Source: a virus. Taken from it: a stretch of 35,480 nt of DNA. The notes beneath the pieces were generated by a model. It ran no database searches. It had not been told where the DNA came from and was given only the letters and a program-made list of their open reading frames with translations. The position numbers were made by a program, and so were the translations under genes. Below, in pieces: positions 23,976 to 32,235 of the stretch; within the stretch, counting starts at the first letter, position 1, and the number at the start of each line of letters is the position of its first letter. The stretch covers positions 1 to 35,480 of IMG/VR virus record IMGVR_UViG_3300023174_000386. One strand, 5' to 3'.

Positions 23976-23979
23976 TATG

Positions 23980-24300
23980 TTAGACAGCCCACGAAAGAGG
24001 AAGTGTTACTTCAGTAGGATTTGCTAAGTTAGCTAATTGAGTTCCTATTGCTTCTTCGGTTACTTCTTTATTTACGCCGTTAGCCCAACACCATCCTAAG
24101 ACTTGCTCTTGTGTTAAATCTTCGTAAGGCGTAAATGTGCCTTGCGCTAGAGGAATATTGCACGTGTTATAAACAGAAGTATTATAAGTACCGTCTGTTC
24201 CTGCACAAGTCCAATGGACGGTAAAAACTACATTGGTATTGTCATCTTTTTGCGCGTAACAATTCATTGCGGTAACTGTCCAGGTATAAGTGTTTGCCAT
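23980..24300 (-). CDS. Tail-associated protein, DUF7936-like (106 aa)
   Basis: A 106-residue protein with the pattern TYTWTVTAMNCYAQKDDNTN, then VVFTVHWTCAGTDGTY, which I associate with the DUF7936 group found beside phage tail fibre genes. Five cysteines, mostly beta. It overlaps the S74 fibre stop by one base, and four bases separate it from the next gene, so it is part of the fibre module. Its exact place in the tail is unknown. Confidence 0.62.
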   Translation of the reverse strand: MANTYTWTVTAMNCYAQKDDNTNVVFTVHWTCAGTDGTYNTSVYNTCNIPLAQGTFTPYEDLTQEQVLGWCWANGVNKEVTEEAIGTQLANLANPTEVTLPLSWAV

Positions 24301-26264
24301 TATTTATTCTCCAATGCGGTTAATCGTGTTGTTAATGATTCTATTAATGCTTGTTGTTCTTGAATTGCTGCTGTGAGTGTTGCTACTAAATGTGATGTAT
24401 CCATTGCTTGATATTTAGGATTGCCGTCTTCATCAATAGCATCTTTTTCACCTGTTACGCAATCAGGTACAACGGCTTGTAGTTCATGGGCAATAAATCC
24501 TTGACCATCTGAGCCATTTGATTTCCACTTGTAAGTTACAGGGTTTAATTGTGCAACTTTAGCTAAAGCACCTGTCATTGGTGCAATGTTTTCTTTTAGT
24601 CGATAGTCTGAAGATACATTGTAAGAAGTTAATGTACCATTTGTAGTTATACTACCAACAAAATTAGCACCGTTGTAATAAAAATTAATGAGAGCAGAAC
24701 CTGTACTAGTTACACCCATAGCACAAGCATTTGAAACATCAGAATAAACTCTAAAACAAGTTGTACTAGGAGTTACAGTTACACCTGATACTTTACTAGT
24801 AATAGGGTCTGTTACTGTAACACCCACTAATAAATTCCCACTAGAGTCTAGTGTCATTGCAGTAGTTGCAGATATAGCCGTTCCTGCGTTTGCTGTTCCT
24901 GCTATATCCCAATAATGACTTCCTACTCCTTGAAAATATCTAGTCGCATAACCTGTTGTTATTCTAAAATCACCAGTTGCAGAATGATACCAATTTTGAC
25001 CTACAATATTATATGCTGAACCTTGATTCCAAATACAACTATTACTACCATATTGAAATGCTTTATCAGAACTATTCCAAGCACTAGGAGTAACTCCAAG
25101 ACCTAGGTTGCCACTAGAGTCTATACGCATCCGTTCTGTATTATTTGTAGCAAAAACTATTGGGCTGGCTGATTCTACTCCAAGCAACATTCCAGCAGGA
25201 CCAGTACTAGAGGCAACTCCTGCCCAAAGTTCAGTAAAGTTTGCAAGTGATATTCCAGCATGGGTAAAGGTTGTAAATCCTGAACCATAAGACCTTAATG
25301 CTGTTTCATTTTTATCAGTTGATGCAATATAACCTACATATACACCTGCTCCTGTATCTGTGTTTACATTGTATGCTTGCGAACTAGCATTACCAGTTGT
25401 AGAAATGTGTAATTTAAAACTAGGACTAGTTCCAATACCTAATCGAGCATTAGTATTATCCCAAATAAAATTAGCACTATCACTTAACACGCCACTAGCA
25501 CCTGCAAATGTTACTCGACCACTTGTTAATGCAGAATTAGTAATGCCTGTAGCTAATAAAGTGCCATAGAATCGTGCATTTGCATTATCCCACCAAGCTC
25601 TTACGTTACCATCGCCATCACTTAATACAATGTTATTGTTAGTTGTGCGAATATCTAATGTGCCTGTATTGCCTGAATACGATCCTAAAATGACGTTCTT
25701 AGTACCAGTAGTCATTGCTATACCTGATTGGTAGCCAATAGCCGTGTTGGTACTGCCTGAAGTTACTTTTAATGCTTCATAGCCAATAGCCGTATTGCTA
25801 CTAGTAGCCGTGGCAGTTGATAAAACTGAAAACCCTATACCAACATTACTACTGCCTGAAAGATTAGTCCCTAAAGCCAAATAGCCACTAGCCACATTGT
25901 AATTGCCTGAAGTGTTATCTCGCAAGGAAGTAAAACCCGTCGCCGTATTTCCAATACCGCCAAGGTTTGAAGCTAATGCGCTTGCGCCGAAAGCCGCATT
26001 ACTGTCGCCCGTACTTGTTGCCGCTAAAGCGTTAGCGCCCACCGCTGTGTTTAGGCTAACGCTACCACCCCCACGACCAACGGTAACGCCATTAATAGTA
26101 GCATCGTTAGTAGACGTAAGCGACAAAGCGCTTACGGCTCGACCTGCAGTCAAATTAGCAACTGATACCTGTTTAGTTGTTGCGCTTTGAACAATAGGTA
26201 GGATTTCGGTACCCGCAAGTGGGGTTGATGAGGCGGGTAATGCTGAAATTTTAAGGTCTGCCAT
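24300..26264 (-). CDS. Tail fibre with C-terminal S74 self-cleaving chaperone
   Basis: A 654-residue tail fibre. N-terminal adapter motif LKISALPASSTPLAGTEILP (4-23), shared with the virion protein at 18386. Residues about 72-200 are imperfect repeats of the form N-x-A-x-G-x-x-A-L separated by SGxxN, reminiscent of YadA-head beta-roll repeats. The C-terminal ~107 residues are a peptidase S74 (intramolecular chaperone) domain: SSDYRLKENI with S552 and K557 as the likely catalytic pair, GFIAHELQ, and a final coiled coil (IQEQQALIESLTTRLTALE). The chaperone trimerises the fibre and then cuts itself off. Probable host-recognition protein. Confidence 0.88.
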   Translation of the reverse strand: MADLKISALPASSTPLAGTEILPIVQSATTKQVSVANLTAGRAVSALSLTSTNDATINGVTVGRGGGSVSLNTAVGANALAATSTGDSNAAFGASALASNLGGIGNTATGFTSLRDNTSGNYNVASGYLALGTNLSGSSNVGIGFSVLSTATATSSNTAIGYEALKVTSGSTNTAIGYQSGIAMTTGTKNVILGSYSGNTGTLDIRTTNNNIVLSDGDGNVRAWWDNANARFYGTLLATGITNSALTSGRVTFAGASGVLSDSANFIWDNTNARLGIGTSPSFKLHISTTGNASSQAYNVNTDTGAGVYVGYIASTDKNETALRSYGSGFTTFTHAGISLANFTELWAGVASSTGPAGMLLGVESASPIVFATNNTERMRIDSSGNLGLGVTPSAWNSSDKAFQYGSNSCIWNQGSAYNIVGQNWYHSATGDFRITTGYATRYFQGVGSHYWDIAGTANAGTAISATTAMTLDSSGNLLVGVTVTDPITSKVSGVTVTPSTTCFRVYSDVSNACAMGVTSTGSALINFYYNGANFVGSITTNGTLTSYNVSSDYRLKENIAPMTGALAKVAQLNPVTYKWKSNGSDGQGFIAHELQAVVPDCVTGEKDAIDEDGNPKYQAMDTSHLVATLTAAIQEQQALIESLTTRLTALENK

Positions 26265-26270
26265 TTTTTT

Positions 26271-26435
26271 CTATTCCAACAAAATAAGCCCGTTATTCTC
26301 TTGTACAAGATTATCGCTGGCTTCGGTTAAAAGATTTCCTTCGGATGATCCACTATCACGGGTGCCTGAAAACAATGTAATAACACTACCTAAACCGATA
26401 GCTACTCCATTACGAAGGGCAACACCCCAACTCAT
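26271..26435 (-). CDS. Small virion-region protein (54 aa)
   Basis: A 54-residue ORF starting MSWGVALRNGVAIGLGSVIT, a Gly/hydrophobic pattern that I recognise from small proteins near phage tail genes, then a polar tail ending NNGLILLE. Its ATG overlaps the preceding stop by four bases (ATGA). The N-terminal part could be a membrane-active or buried segment. Function unknown. Confidence 0.62.
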   Translation of the reverse strand: MSWGVALRNGVAIGLGSVITLFSGTRDSGSSEGNLLTEASDNLVQENNGLILLE

Positions 26436-26734
26436 CGAATATTAATTGGTTTGCAATACACATCGCCACTATCCGTAACACGGATTGCACTTACTCGCCA
26501 CGGGGCGCCTGTACCTGGCGGTACTGTAAAAGGAATTGGTGTGTACGCTGGTATTGGTGTGCTAGCTGTAGTAGCGGTAACGCCTTCACCGACTAAAATG
26601 TACGCTGGTGTAGTTGACCATACAACCACACCTTGTGGGCCTGCGCCCCATGTAGCTGTAGAACCTGCTGTACCTGTATATGCCACAGTACGACCAGGGT
26701 AATTGTCATCGGCTAAGGGTCTAAGTAACTCCAT
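26432..26734 (-). CDS. Structural-module protein (100 aa), unknown
   Basis: A 100-residue, beta-rich, Thr/Pro/Gly-rich protein (TGTAGSTATWGAGPQGVVVW, then TPIPAYTPIPFTVPPGTGAP). No enzyme motif, no membrane helix. It lies between the DUF5856-like gene and the 54-residue gene in the late block and is preceded by an AAGGAAAAA-type SD. Composition suggests a virion component such as a neck or fibre accessory protein. Confidence 0.6.
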   Translation of the reverse strand: MELLRPLADDNYPGRTVAYTGTAGSTATWGAGPQGVVVWSTTPAYILVGEGVTATTASTPIPAYTPIPFTVPPGTGAPWRVSAIRVTDSGDVYCKPINIR

Positions 26735-26745
26735 TATGTTTTTCC

Positions 26746-27108
26746 TTATGCTAAAAAGCGTAGCTTATACAGCGTTGATAAATATAACTCAATAATACCA
26801 TCAATTAAGTTCTGCAACGGTGTATCGTCTTTATCGCATACATCGTAACGCACAGATTCGATTTCGGCAAGTTGATTTTCTAAAAATTCAACCACATTTG
26901 ATGTTTTTTTGGCGGACATAAGGCTAATTGGCCCTAATAAACCATATCGCCCTTGGTATGCTTCTGCAAAACTATCGGCTAAATCAATGATATTTTCGTA
27001 AAATTTTTGTAATGCCTTGTGTTTTGAGTAACTTCTAGTGTTTAAATGTACACTATGCGTCACATCGCGGGCTAAGAAGAATAATCCGACAAAATCTGCG
27101 CCTTTCAT
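26746..27108 (-). CDS. DUF5856-like helical protein (120 aa)
   Basis: A 120-residue all-helical protein with the recognisable series ADFVGLFFLARDVTHSVHLN, then SYSKHKALQKFYENIIDLAD, then SFAEAYQGRYG. This resembles the DUF5856 group of phage proteins, whose helical His/Glu/Asp pattern is ferritin/Dps-like in appearance. Whether it binds metal is unknown. It overlaps the portal stop by four bases, so it is co-translated with the portal. Confidence 0.65.
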   Translation of the reverse strand: MKGADFVGLFFLARDVTHSVHLNTRSYSKHKALQKFYENIIDLADSFAEAYQGRYGLLGPISLMSAKKTSNVVEFLENQLAEIESVRYDVCDKDDTPLQNLIDGIIELYLSTLYKLRFLA

Positions 27109-29363
27109 TGTTGCATCCCTTCAGGTGGTACTGCCATTGGTTGTTGTGGGGGTGCCATTTGCCCTTGCATCATTTCTGGCGGTACTTGTCCTTGCATTTG
27201 TTCAGGCATCGGCTCATTCATTTCGGGCATTTCTCGCCCAGGCATCTCATTAATTAAATCACCGCTAGTAATCATGCCATGCACCGTACCCATAACAATA
27301 TCTTGGATCTGTTCAGGTGTCATAGACGCTTGAACGGCAGTAAGTCTCTTAGTTTCTGCATCAAACGCTTTAATAGTGGCTTCAAATTCTTTACGCTGGA
27401 GATCTTGAGCTTCCATTGATTTATTAACATTTTGTAACATCCCTTGTAATTGGTCGAGTTCTTGGCCCATTGCTTGAATCTGTTGTTCAGCAGCCTGTAG
27501 CTCAGGGGGTTTATCGTCGTCTTGCATTAATTTTGGATCAATTGTCTTAGCAAAGCGTTTTGCCATTTCTTGTGCGCCAGGCCAATCCATATTCTTAACG
27601 AACAGATCGCCAGCTACCGACCAAAGTTGCGGGTTGCCTTGCAACAGTTGGCTCATCGCATCTAATGCCTCTTGGCGCTTAGTCATGTAGCTTGGGCCAG
27701 TAGTAACCACTACATCGTATGTACCAACGCTAGGGTTATAGACTTTTTCGATTACCATGCCCTGTTCATCAATGATTTTTTTGACGGCTTCAGGTTGCAT
27801 TGGATTAATCTTTACCATATCGACTTCACCATCTAAGCCTACAATCCTTGCAATGCGCTCGGTATCATAAATTTTAGGAATCATATCGACTAGTTGTCGA
27901 ATTACATGGCGAATAGCACGGGATAAATTATCAACATAGTGATAAGTACCTGTGTCGCCTTGTTTCTCTCTTGCCAGGATAGCCCGACCTGAGCGTTCGT
28001 TGCTTGTGGCACCTAAGCTCGAGTCGTATTGGCCTGTGGTAGATTTAATGTCATCGGATGCGCCAGCTTTTGCTTGCAGTAGCCCACTCGATGCCATTGG
28101 CGGTTGGGCGCGTTGCGGTAAAGGCAGTACGCTACCTGCGCCGTCCGTTACATCTGGATTAACTTCTAAATAAGGCCAGTTGGTTGTATTAGCCGTTTTC
28201 CAGTTCTGTTCATACCCTTCAAACTGACCGCCATAACCAATAAACGGTGCTTTCGGTGCCAATGCCAACATTTCAGCTTCTTGGCTAACCCAATAGTTAT
28301 ACATTCTTTGGGCATCTTTAGCATTTCGCACTAAGCCTGACACATACAAGCGACCATCTACTTCAAATTCGTTACCAACTACCCGAATGACAGGAATAAA
28401 CTTGCCTGCCCATTCTCTTTCTTCTAACACTTCGTAGCCATTGGTTTTCATCCACATGACTTTTTTAACATCCACCATCCGACTCTTGATTGGCTTTAAG
28501 CCCATCATCTTCATCTGTTTATCTTCAGGTGAGCCGTCAAAATGACTCATATTGCCTGGGTACAGATTCAGTTTAGTAGGTGTATGTTTGTAATAGAAAT
28601 ATTCAGCAATGCGGATTGTATTTTCATTTATCCATTGGCTAAGTGAGGAGTCGCCTACGCCTTGCGCTAGCATGGATGAGATGGGCGCAGCGTCTGGAAA
28701 CTCTCTTTCGTATTCGTCTTTTTGTATATCTTCAGTAATAAAACAATATTCAGCATCTGATCCGCATGGGTCTTGAATTAACGGATCCATGTAAACGCTA
28801 AAAGCGTTACGGATTCTGCCAATACGGATGTCTTGATCGAAAGTTTCATCATTACAATACTCAGTCAAAATACGGATATAGCCTTCACCGTAGGTGACTT
28901 GATTATCGCAAGCCGTATCATAGGCTACATCCGCATCTGAAATGTATTCAATATGACGCACCATGCCATCAAAGATTTCAGCAACTTCAACGTCGCCTTT
29001 ATCATCCGCAGGGATTACCTTCCCAGAGGGTCGATTTTGACGTTGTTCGTTAGTAACTTGCCTGACGTGTTGAGGCAGTTTGTTAATAGTGAGGCAAGGT
29101 CTAGCGTTGATGGTCTGTCCTTGAACAGATCCTCTAGTTGCCAATACGTCAGCAGGCCATTGCCATTGATTATCTGGAGAACCAGCCATAAATCGAAGGT
29201 CATCTAGTTCATCTTCACGAGATTCGCTATACGCTGACAACGCTGTTGTAAAGCGTGAGCGCATCGTAGATAGCTTATCCTTTGGATCTTCATTGGTCGT
29301 TGGGTTGCTACCGACGTCGGCTACTTTACCGACAAGGTTCATGTTTGACTGGTCGTATGCCAT
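27105..29363 (-). CDS. Portal protein, P22 gp1-like
   Basis: A 752-residue portal of the P22 family; P22 gp1 is 725 residues. Early helices (RSRFTTALSAYSESREDELD, then DLRFMAGSPDNQW) and the block RPCLTINKLPQHVRQVTNEQ (then RQNRPSGKVIP) are characteristic. The C-terminal part holds a long helical barrel region with coiled-coil heptads (ELDQLQGMLQNVNKSMEAQD) and a Met/Pro/Gln-rich tail (PEQMQGQVPPEMMQGQMAPP). Twelve copies form the DNA channel and packaging vertex. In P22, scaffold and coat follow the portal directly; here seven genes including two tail fibres intervene. Confidence 0.92.
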   Translation of the reverse strand: MAYDQSNMNLVGKVADVGSNPTTNEDPKDKLSTMRSRFTTALSAYSESREDELDDLRFMAGSPDNQWQWPADVLATRGSVQGQTINARPCLTINKLPQHVRQVTNEQRQNRPSGKVIPADDKGDVEVAEIFDGMVRHIEYISDADVAYDTACDNQVTYGEGYIRILTEYCNDETFDQDIRIGRIRNAFSVYMDPLIQDPCGSDAEYCFITEDIQKDEYEREFPDAAPISSMLAQGVGDSSLSQWINENTIRIAEYFYYKHTPTKLNLYPGNMSHFDGSPEDKQMKMMGLKPIKSRMVDVKKVMWMKTNGYEVLEEREWAGKFIPVIRVVGNEFEVDGRLYVSGLVRNAKDAQRMYNYWVSQEAEMLALAPKAPFIGYGGQFEGYEQNWKTANTTNWPYLEVNPDVTDGAGSVLPLPQRAQPPMASSGLLQAKAGASDDIKSTTGQYDSSLGATSNERSGRAILAREKQGDTGTYHYVDNLSRAIRHVIRQLVDMIPKIYDTERIARIVGLDGEVDMVKINPMQPEAVKKIIDEQGMVIEKVYNPSVGTYDVVVTTGPSYMTKRQEALDAMSQLLQGNPQLWSVAGDLFVKNMDWPGAQEMAKRFAKTIDPKLMQDDDKPPELQAAEQQIQAMGQELDQLQGMLQNVNKSMEAQDLQRKEFEATIKAFDAETKRLTAVQASMTPEQIQDIVMGTVHGMITSGDLINEMPGREMPEMNEPMPEQMQGQVPPEMMQGQMAPPQQPMAVPPEGMQQ

Positions 29364-29512
29364 TATTTTTTCATTTTGCCTGCTGGTTTAGCTGCGCTGC
29401 GCTTCGTAGCGTAGGCAATTGCCAGCGCTTGTTTGACAGGTTTGCCTGCTTTTACTTCAGCGCGGACATTTTCTCGAAATGCTTTAGGACTAGCTGATTT
29501 TTTTAACGGCAT
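29363..29512 (-). CDS. Small basic protein (49 aa)
   Basis: Starts MPLKKSASPKAFRENVRAEV and continues KAGKPVKQALAIAYATKR to a Lys-rich end. This is a familiar small phage protein found between terminase and portal genes, function unknown. Lys/Arg content suggests nucleic-acid binding. One-base overlap with the portal ATG (TAATG) indicates coupling. Confidence 0.72.
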   Translation of the reverse strand: MPLKKSASPKAFRENVRAEVKAGKPVKQALAIAYATKRSAAKPAGKMKK

Positions 29513-29514
29513 GA

Positions 29515-29667
29515 TTATTTCTTCTTTGCAGTTTTAGCTGAATCTTTAAAATCTTTAGCAGTCGGCGCACCTTTACTACCTACTTTGCGCATTTTTTCTT
29601 TAGATCCTGCTTCTATTCTTGCACGTTTAGCCAAAATATTTGCATATAGTCCAGGTTTAGTTGCCAT
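29515..29667 (-). CDS. Small basic protein (50 aa)
   Basis: Starts MATKPGLYANILAKRARIEA, then GSKEKMRKVGSKGAPTAKDF, ending in a Lys-rich tail. AAGGAG upstream is a strong SD. The GLYANI-KR-RI--GS-EKMRK-GSKGAP pattern is a recurring small protein of phage packaging modules and is likely to bind DNA or the portal; function unknown. Confidence 0.72.
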   Translation of the reverse strand: MATKPGLYANILAKRARIEAGSKEKMRKVGSKGAPTAKDFKDSAKTAKKK

Positions 29668-29678
29668 TTAATTCTCCT

Positions 29679-29954
29679 TTAGCAGTTCCAATTTTTAAGT
29701 GCGGCTTTAGCGCGTGGTGCGTCGCCTTTAGCGTTTTTAACAACTCCTGACATTCTCGCACAAAACGATGCTTTTCTACCAGCATCGGCTTTTGTTTTCG
29801 GATTCGGTGCAGGTGCTTTCAAATTACTGTTGTTTTTTGCATTGTACTCGGCTCGCCCTTTGGCGGTCATTCCCGCGCCCTTATCAGTTGGGTTATAGTT
29901 CTTACCCTTACCCGTGGTCGTGCGTGGTATCGGTTTGCTGTGTTTAGTCGCCAT
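29679..29954 (-). CDS. DUF6321-like basic protein (91 aa)
   Basis: A 91-residue strongly basic protein with the DUF6321-like pattern GAGMTAKGRAEYNAKNNSNL followed by KAPAPNP, and RKASFCARMSGVVKNAKG. It lies directly after the large terminase and before two other small basic proteins. A role in packaging or as a DNA-associated virion protein is inferred from charge and position; the family has no established function that I know. Confidence 0.75.
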   Translation of the reverse strand: MATKHSKPIPRTTTGKGKNYNPTDKGAGMTAKGRAEYNAKNNSNLKAPAPNPKTKADAGRKASFCARMSGVVKNAKGDAPRAKAALKNWNC

Positions 29955-31481
29955 CTAACTTCCCATCCAAGAATTAGAGACCGCACCTTGATTCTGGTAC
30001 GTATTCTTTCGGATTATACCCTTATATTCCCGATGTGCAACAGGAAATGCGAAAGTCAATGCAATAGCGTCGGCAGCGTCGGGTGACGCTAGTCCTCTTG
30101 ATCTCATGTCTTTCTTCGATTCCAAAAATATGCTTCCCTTGCTATCAGGCTTCATCATGGGCGAGATCAGATCACTTTTCAAGTACCGATCCGTAGGCAC
30201 GCTGGCTGACTTGAGCCATTCTCGCATATCGCCCCACATCTCCGCCCGTTTGTTACCATACATCATGCTGTTCTTTGCTTTGTTCCCGAAGTTAACACCT
30301 TTGATCTTGTACCGTTGCTCTTTTAGTCGATCCACTACACCAGCTCCAAGTCCACCTTCGTCGATGTTGACTAGCGTTGGCTGATATTCCTCGATAGCCT
30401 CGATCACCCGCCCAACTGTTTCCATTGTATCGTCACCCTTGTGCCGCTTGATAGCTATGACATCCCGTCCTTGTCTGACAGCGATGACGGTTGAGTCCGA
30501 CCCAAACCGTGCAGGGTCAACCCCAATGATGATGGGCGCAGTATTGTCTTTGTACTTCTCCCGTTGCATGGCTTCTTCGACTGTGTTGACGCTAATGAAC
30601 TGATCATCGGACGCGTTCGGGAACATACCGTACACTTCGACGTGGGCTTGCACCGAGTCCGAGCCGTACTCAGCGATGATCTGCTCATAGACGTTCTTGT
30701 CTGTACCTTCGACTTGGCGTGAGTCAATGTTGCGGTTTTTCCAAAACTCTCGCTTAGAGTGGAACGCCTCATAGAAATAACCCGAATTCCGTCGTGGGTT
30801 GCTAAACGCCATCCAAAACCTGTTGGGCGTATTCTCTGTAAAAAACCCAGATGTCACCGCCCAAATAGAATCATCAATACCCGATGCCTCATCGAATATA
30901 ACCATTACCCCGTCGTAGTTGTGAACCCCAGCGTAAGCATCAGGATTCTCCGCCGACCACAATCGTCCTTCAACACCCCAGTACCGCGTGCCTTTTTTCA
31001 AATCACGCTCGACTAGCTCAGTCAACCATTTGGCTGGCATTACCCGTGTTGCCGATACCTCAAACCAATGGCTGTTGATGGACATGGATAACCACTTAGT
31101 TATTTCCGCCCAGGTGACGCTGCGGAGCTGGCTTTCCGAGTTAGCCGACACGATGACGGTTGCGCCTATTCTGGTAGATAACATCCAATGTTCTAGCCAT
31201 GAGACTAGCGCTGACTTACCAATTCCACGCCCAGACGCTACCGCTTCTCTTAGCACATCAAAGTCCAGCTTGCCTTGGTTCTGCTTAATATGTTCAGCTA
31301 TGTCCAGTAAGATCTCACGTTGCCACTTGCGTGGCCCTGTGAAATTTTCAAGCGGCGTACCCTGTTGCGCCCACGGATAGCAATACATCACAAACGCTAG
31401 CGGGTTGTCCTTAATCGCAGGACTCCACAGGCGTGACATTAACTCTTGTTCGTCTTGCGCTGAGTAGATGGTAGATTGCAT
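29955..31481 (-). CDS. Terminase large subunit
   Basis: Packaging motor, 508 residues. ATPase domain: Walker A SGRGIGKS (83-90), Walker B VMVIFDEA (192-199) with D197 and E198, coupling motif AFSNP (225-229). Nuclease domain (RNase H-like): D322 in IIIGVDPARFG, D374 in VNIDEGGLG, and D468/D471 in SPDAADAIALTF. All three acidic clusters expected for the metal-dependent nuclease are present. It docks on the portal, cuts the concatemer and pumps DNA. It directly follows the small subunit with no gap. Confidence 0.95.
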   Translation of the reverse strand: MQSTIYSAQDEQELMSRLWSPAIKDNPLAFVMYCYPWAQQGTPLENFTGPRKWQREILLDIAEHIKQNQGKLDFDVLREAVASGRGIGKSALVSWLEHWMLSTRIGATVIVSANSESQLRSVTWAEITKWLSMSINSHWFEVSATRVMPAKWLTELVERDLKKGTRYWGVEGRLWSAENPDAYAGVHNYDGVMVIFDEASGIDDSIWAVTSGFFTENTPNRFWMAFSNPRRNSGYFYEAFHSKREFWKNRNIDSRQVEGTDKNVYEQIIAEYGSDSVQAHVEVYGMFPNASDDQFISVNTVEEAMQREKYKDNTAPIIIGVDPARFGSDSTVIAVRQGRDVIAIKRHKGDDTMETVGRVIEAIEEYQPTLVNIDEGGLGAGVVDRLKEQRYKIKGVNFGNKAKNSMMYGNKRAEMWGDMREWLKSASVPTDRYLKSDLISPMMKPDSKGSIFLESKKDMRSRGLASPDAADAIALTFAFPVAHREYKGIIRKNTYQNQGAVSNSWMGS

Positions 31482-31964
31482 TTATGCGACTTTTTGTTTG
31501 CGTTCGGTGTTAACTGCGGGGTTCACGTGGAACGCTTCTGCGTCGGTTGGTTGGCTTTCCACTTGTTTGAACACGCCTTCGATGACGCGGTGTTGCGCTT
31601 GTTCGAGTGCGGCTGTGATTGAGATGCGCTGCTCAACATCTATCGACAGTTGTTGTTTAGCTACCCAGCCATGCTGGTGCTTGAGGATTTCTAGCGCAGC
31701 TTTAGCGTCGCCATCGGCTGCGGCTTTGTGCAGTATCGCTGATAACTCCATCTCGCCATCGGCTTTGCCTTTTTGTTCAGCGTATTCAGCAATGGGATCT
31801 AGTTGCGTGAGCTGTCGGTATTCGGTAGGGCGCATCCCAGCAGCAAGTGCGAGTGTGTCGCCTTTGAGTCCTAACTTGGCCGCATCGTAGATGCGTTGCA
31901 ATCTAGCCTCGGTAGCCTCTAGCTTGCGTGGCTCATACACATAGGAATGAAAGTTATCAAACAT
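31482..31964 (-). CDS. Terminase small subunit
   Basis: A 160-residue DNA-recognition subunit. Predicted helix-turn-helix-like N-terminal part (AARLGL-type: IYDAAKLGLKGDTLALAAGM, then RPTEYRQL) and the recurring terS pattern LHKAAADGDAKAALEILKHQ followed by HGW. The C-terminal tail is polar. It binds the packaging site and hands DNA to the large subunit. First gene of the late block; a -10-like TATGAT (31976-31981) lies upstream without a good -35, so an additional activator could be needed. Confidence 0.82.
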   Translation of the reverse strand: MFDNFHSYVYEPRKLEATEARLQRIYDAAKLGLKGDTLALAAGMRPTEYRQLTQLDPIAEYAEQKGKADGEMELSAILHKAAADGDAKAALEILKHQHGWVAKQQLSIDVEQRISITAALEQAQHRVIEGVFKQVESQPTDAEAFHVNPAVNTERKQKVA

Positions 31965-32004
31965 GGTGGAATCTTATCATAGATTTTTTATAAAAAAATA
32001 AAAA

Positions 32005-32016
32005 GTTTGCGCAAAC
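32005..32016. promoter_or_regulatory. 12-base palindrome GTTTGCGCAAAC
   Basis: A perfect palindrome located 41 bases upstream of the small terminase start, at the left edge of the control region. It could be an operator for the late block. No protein partner can be named. Confidence 0.4.
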
Positions 32017-32019
32017 CCT

Positions 32020-32230
32020 CCGGCAGCGTGACCGGTCGGTCGCCGGCCCTACCCCCCCCTCAAAAATGGCCGCCGGCCGACCGGCCAGCAGGCCGCCGGC
32101 TAGCAACCGACCGGCCAGCAGCAACCGACCGACCGGCCGCAGCTTGCAGCAGGAAAGCCGGCGGCTGCGGCGGCATGACGTGGGCGTTTTTACCAGGGCG
32201 TTTTATTGGCGGGTAATTGTAAGGCGCCGG
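32020..32230. repeat. GC-rich repeat block in the control region
   Basis: About 210 bases of very GC-rich sequence in an otherwise AT-leaning genome. CCGACCGGCCAGCAG occurs twice at a 30-base period (32077-32091 and 32107-32121), with further CCGACC and GCCGGC words around it. The long plus-strand open frames here have unlikely composition and no SD, so I treat the block as non-coding. Confidence 0.75.
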
Positions 32231-32235
32231 CGGCC

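Noticed and set aside
30988-31380. 130-residue plus-strand open frame
   Set aside because: Antisense shadow of the terminase ATPase domain, whose motifs are intact.
31468-31890. 140-residue plus-strand open frame
   Set aside because: Antisense shadow of the small terminase gene; Ser/Cys-rich product with no SD.
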